Source: Bdellovibrionales bacterium (GTDB lineage Bacteria; Bdellovibrionota; Bacteriovoracia; Bacteriovoracales; Bacteriovoracaceae). From it: a stretch of 8,497 nucleotides of DNA. Shown here in pieces: positions 6,992-8,497 of the stretch (within the stretch, counting starts at the first letter, position 1; each line of letters begins with the position of its first letter). The stretch covers positions 1-8,497 of the forward strand of contig JAHFAA010000148.1 of the NCBI GenBank assembly GCA_023250775.1, written 5' to 3'. The position numbers and the translations under genes were made by a program. Below the pieces are notes generated by a model. That model ran no database searches and had not been told where the DNA came from. It worked only from the letters and a program-made list of their open reading frames with translations.

Positions 6992-8497
6992 ATGACTGAA
7001 ACTCATTTTCACAAAGGCGCACCGTTCAATGAGAAGATTGGAAAACTTCTACTCTCTCATACTTCTTTAACAGACAAACAGTTGACTGAGGCGCTGGAAT
7101 TACAAAAGCAATCTGGCCAGCTCTTGGGTGAAATCTTGCTCAAGAAAAACTATCTGCAGCCCCATGACATCACTCGCGTGCTCTGCTTCCAATTTCAAAT
7201 CCCCTATCATAATGATTTGAAGGTTGATCAAATTGATCCAAATCTTACGTTAGAAATTCCCATTAACTACGCTCGGACACATGAAATCATCCCGATTGAA
7301 AGTGGCCCGGATTTTGTCATGGTTGCTGTCGCCGACCCTTTCAACTTTGATGTGATCAACGATCTGCATGAAATTTTCAAGAAAAAAATAAAAACCATCG
7401 TTGCACCTCCCTTTAAAATCGCCGAGGCGATCAACAAAATTTACGAGAAAGCAAACCGCAACGTGGTTGATACCTTGGAAAGTGAGTTTGCAGAAACGCT
7501 CGATCTCGATGGTCCTATTGATATTCTCGACGCCGGAGCTGATGAGGCCCCTGTTATTCGCTTCGTGAACTCCATTATTTTTCGGGCGGTAAAAGAAGGC
7601 GCCAGTGATATCCACATTGAGCCTTACGAAAAAGACGTTGTGTATCGCCTGCGTATTAACGGCATTATGACAGAAATTTTGCGCCAGCCACTTAAAACCC
7701 AGGCGGCAGTCAGTTCAAGAATTAAAGTTATGGCGAAACTTGATATCGCCGAAAAACGTCTTCCCCAAGACGGCCGTATCAAAATCAAAATTGGCGGGAA
7801 AGATATTGATATTCGTCTCAGCACAGTGCCTATTCAAAATGGTGAACGCATTGTTATGCGCGTTCTCGAAAAAAGTGGCAAGGTCCTCAAGCTTGAATCA
7901 TTAGGTTTTAGTGGCCCTGTCCTGCAGGCCCTCGATGAGCTCGCCCAAAGAAAACACGGCATGCTCTATGTCTGTGGCCCAACCGGTTCTGGAAAAACCA
8001 CGACCCTCTTTGCCCTTCTCGACCGGATTAATCACCCTGACCGCATGATTATCACGGTAGAAGATCCTGTGGAATACGAGATCGCCGGCGTCTCTCAAAT
8101 TCAAACAAATTCAAAAATCGAACTTACTTTCGCCCGCGCCTTACGCCATATCGTCCGGCAAGATCCGGATATCATCATGGTGGGGGAAACGCGCGATGGT
8201 GAGACCGCCCGCATGGCCGTTGAGGCCTCTTTGACCGGTCACTTTGTTCTCTCAACCATTCACACCAATGATGCCGCTTCTTGCGCCAACCGTCTTATTG
8301 ATATGGGTGTCCAACCTTTCTTGATTGCCTCTTCGCTGGTGGGGGTTTTGGCCCAACGACTTATTCAACTTTTATGCAAGGAATGTCAAACGCCCCACAT
8401 TCCAACGAAAGAGGAACTAACCCTTGCCGGGATTGGCCAAGTCCCCAAAGATGTCATCTTTTACAAGGCCCAAGGTTGTCCAAAATGTAATTTTCGC
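6992..8497 (+). CDS. gspE: Type II secretion ATPase GspE (3' end outside window)
   Basis: The first 502 residues of the cytoplasmic hexameric ATPase that drives pseudopilus assembly by the T2SS; about 60 C-terminal residues should lie beyond base 8497. Residues 10-155 form an N1E/MshEN-like domain. The N2E domain includes EGASDIHIEPYE (202-213) and RLPQDGRI (256-263). The C-terminal ATPase domain shows Walker A GPTGSGKT (329-336), an Asp box ITVEDPVEYE (354-363), Walker B RQDPDIIMVGETRD (389-402, with Thr where Ile is usual in GEIRD) and a His box LSTIHTND (420-427). The zinc-binding tetracysteine pair is C462-x2-C465 and C496-x2-C499, as in GspE and PilB. PilB is the main alternative, but the preceding gspC and gspD make GspE much more likely. 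The ATG follows the gspD stop by 6 bases, with AGAG (6979-6982) as a weak ribosome binding site, so translation is probably coupled. There is no stop codon in frame. Confidence 0.95.
   Translation, partial: MTETHFHKGAPFNEKIGKLLLSHTSLTDKQLTEALELQKQSGQLLGEILLKKNYLQPHDITRVLCFQFQIPYHNDLKVDQIDPNLTLEIPINYARTHEIIPIESGPDFVMVAVADPFNFDVINDLHEIFKKKIKTIVAPPFKIAEAINKIYEKANRNVVDTLESEFAETLDLDGPIDILDAGADEAPVIRFVNSIIFRAVKEGASDIHIEPYEKDVVYRLRINGIMTEILRQPLKTQAAVSSRIKVMAKLDIAEKRLPQDGRIKIKIGGKDIDIRLSTVPIQNGERIVMRVLEKSGKVLKLESLGFSGPVLQALDELAQRKHGMLYVCGPTGSGKTTTLFALLDRINHPDRMIITVEDPVEYEIAGVSQIQTNSKIELTFARALRHIVRQDPDIIMVGETRDGETARMAVEASLTGHFVLSTIHTNDAASCANRLIDMGVQPFLIASSLVGVLAQRLIQLLCKECQTPHIPTKEELTLAGIGQVPKDVIFYKAQGCPKCNFR

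Noticed and set aside
6590..7012. 140-codon minus-strand open frame opposite the gspD 3' end
   Set aside because: It is rich in Phe and Ile because it reads the complement of the Lys/Asp/Glu-rich gspD tail; it also crosses the gspD-gspE junction with no ribosome binding site of note.
7250..7615. 121-codon minus-strand open frame
   Set aside because: It is fully inside gspE, whose conserved motifs make the plus-strand frame certain.
4418..8497. Type IV pilus genes (pilQ/pilB) instead of T2SS
   Set aside because: The upstream gene has the HR-PDZ arrangement of GspC, and the secretin has full N0-N3 domains without AMIN domains, so a T2SS fits better.
1..8497. CRISPR array, tRNA, rRNA, insertion sequence or toxin-antitoxin genes
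   Set aside because: I saw no regular spaced repeats, no cloverleaf-like sequence, no transposase motifs and no small paired genes; nearly all bases are taken by the five coding regions.

Overview
The window (about 45% G+C by eye) comes from a Gram-negative, diderm bacterium. Outer-membrane secretin, inner-membrane GspC and the GspE ATPase of a type II secretion system (T2SS) are encoded in a row, and a neighbouring gene encodes a lipoprotein. The form of the GspC PDZ region, the VLCAD-like acyl-CoA dehydrogenase and the FG-GAP/VCBS lipoprotein would fit a Bdellovibrionota or 'deltaproteobacterial' relative of moderate G+C. That placement is inference from family resemblance, not a measured result.

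Layout. Two transcription units diverge from a 218-bp intergenic region (2567-2784). Leftwards (minus strand) runs a 581-residue acyl-CoA dehydrogenase (821-2566). Its last codons overlap the start of a lipoprotein gene with three Asp-rich calcium-loop repeats (840 to beyond base 1, 3' end outside the window). Rightwards (plus strand) run gspC (2785-4401), gspD (4418-6985) and gspE (6992 to beyond 8497, roughly the last tenth missing). Gaps of 16 and 6 bases separate the three, so they look like one operon that probably continues with further gsp genes. The gspE frame is open to the window edge and is the main gene that a complete-ORF search would miss.

How the genes work together. GspE is the cytoplasmic ATPase that powers pseudopilus assembly. 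GspC links the inner-membrane platform to the outer membrane through its periplasmic HR and PDZ domains. GspD forms the outer-membrane channel, with periplasmic N0-N3 domains that contact GspC. The acyl-CoA dehydrogenase belongs to fatty-acid beta-oxidation and has no obvious link to secretion other than the shared divergent promoter region. The lipoprotein is of unknown function.

This is mostly a recognisable core T2SS locus and I see no clearly new system. The unusual parts are the long acidic, proline-rich cytoplasmic extension of GspC (about 239 residues before its only membrane segment), the disordered charged extensions at both ends of mature GspD, degenerate MshEN-like motifs in GspE, and palindromic or inverted-repeat elements in the divergent promoter region.
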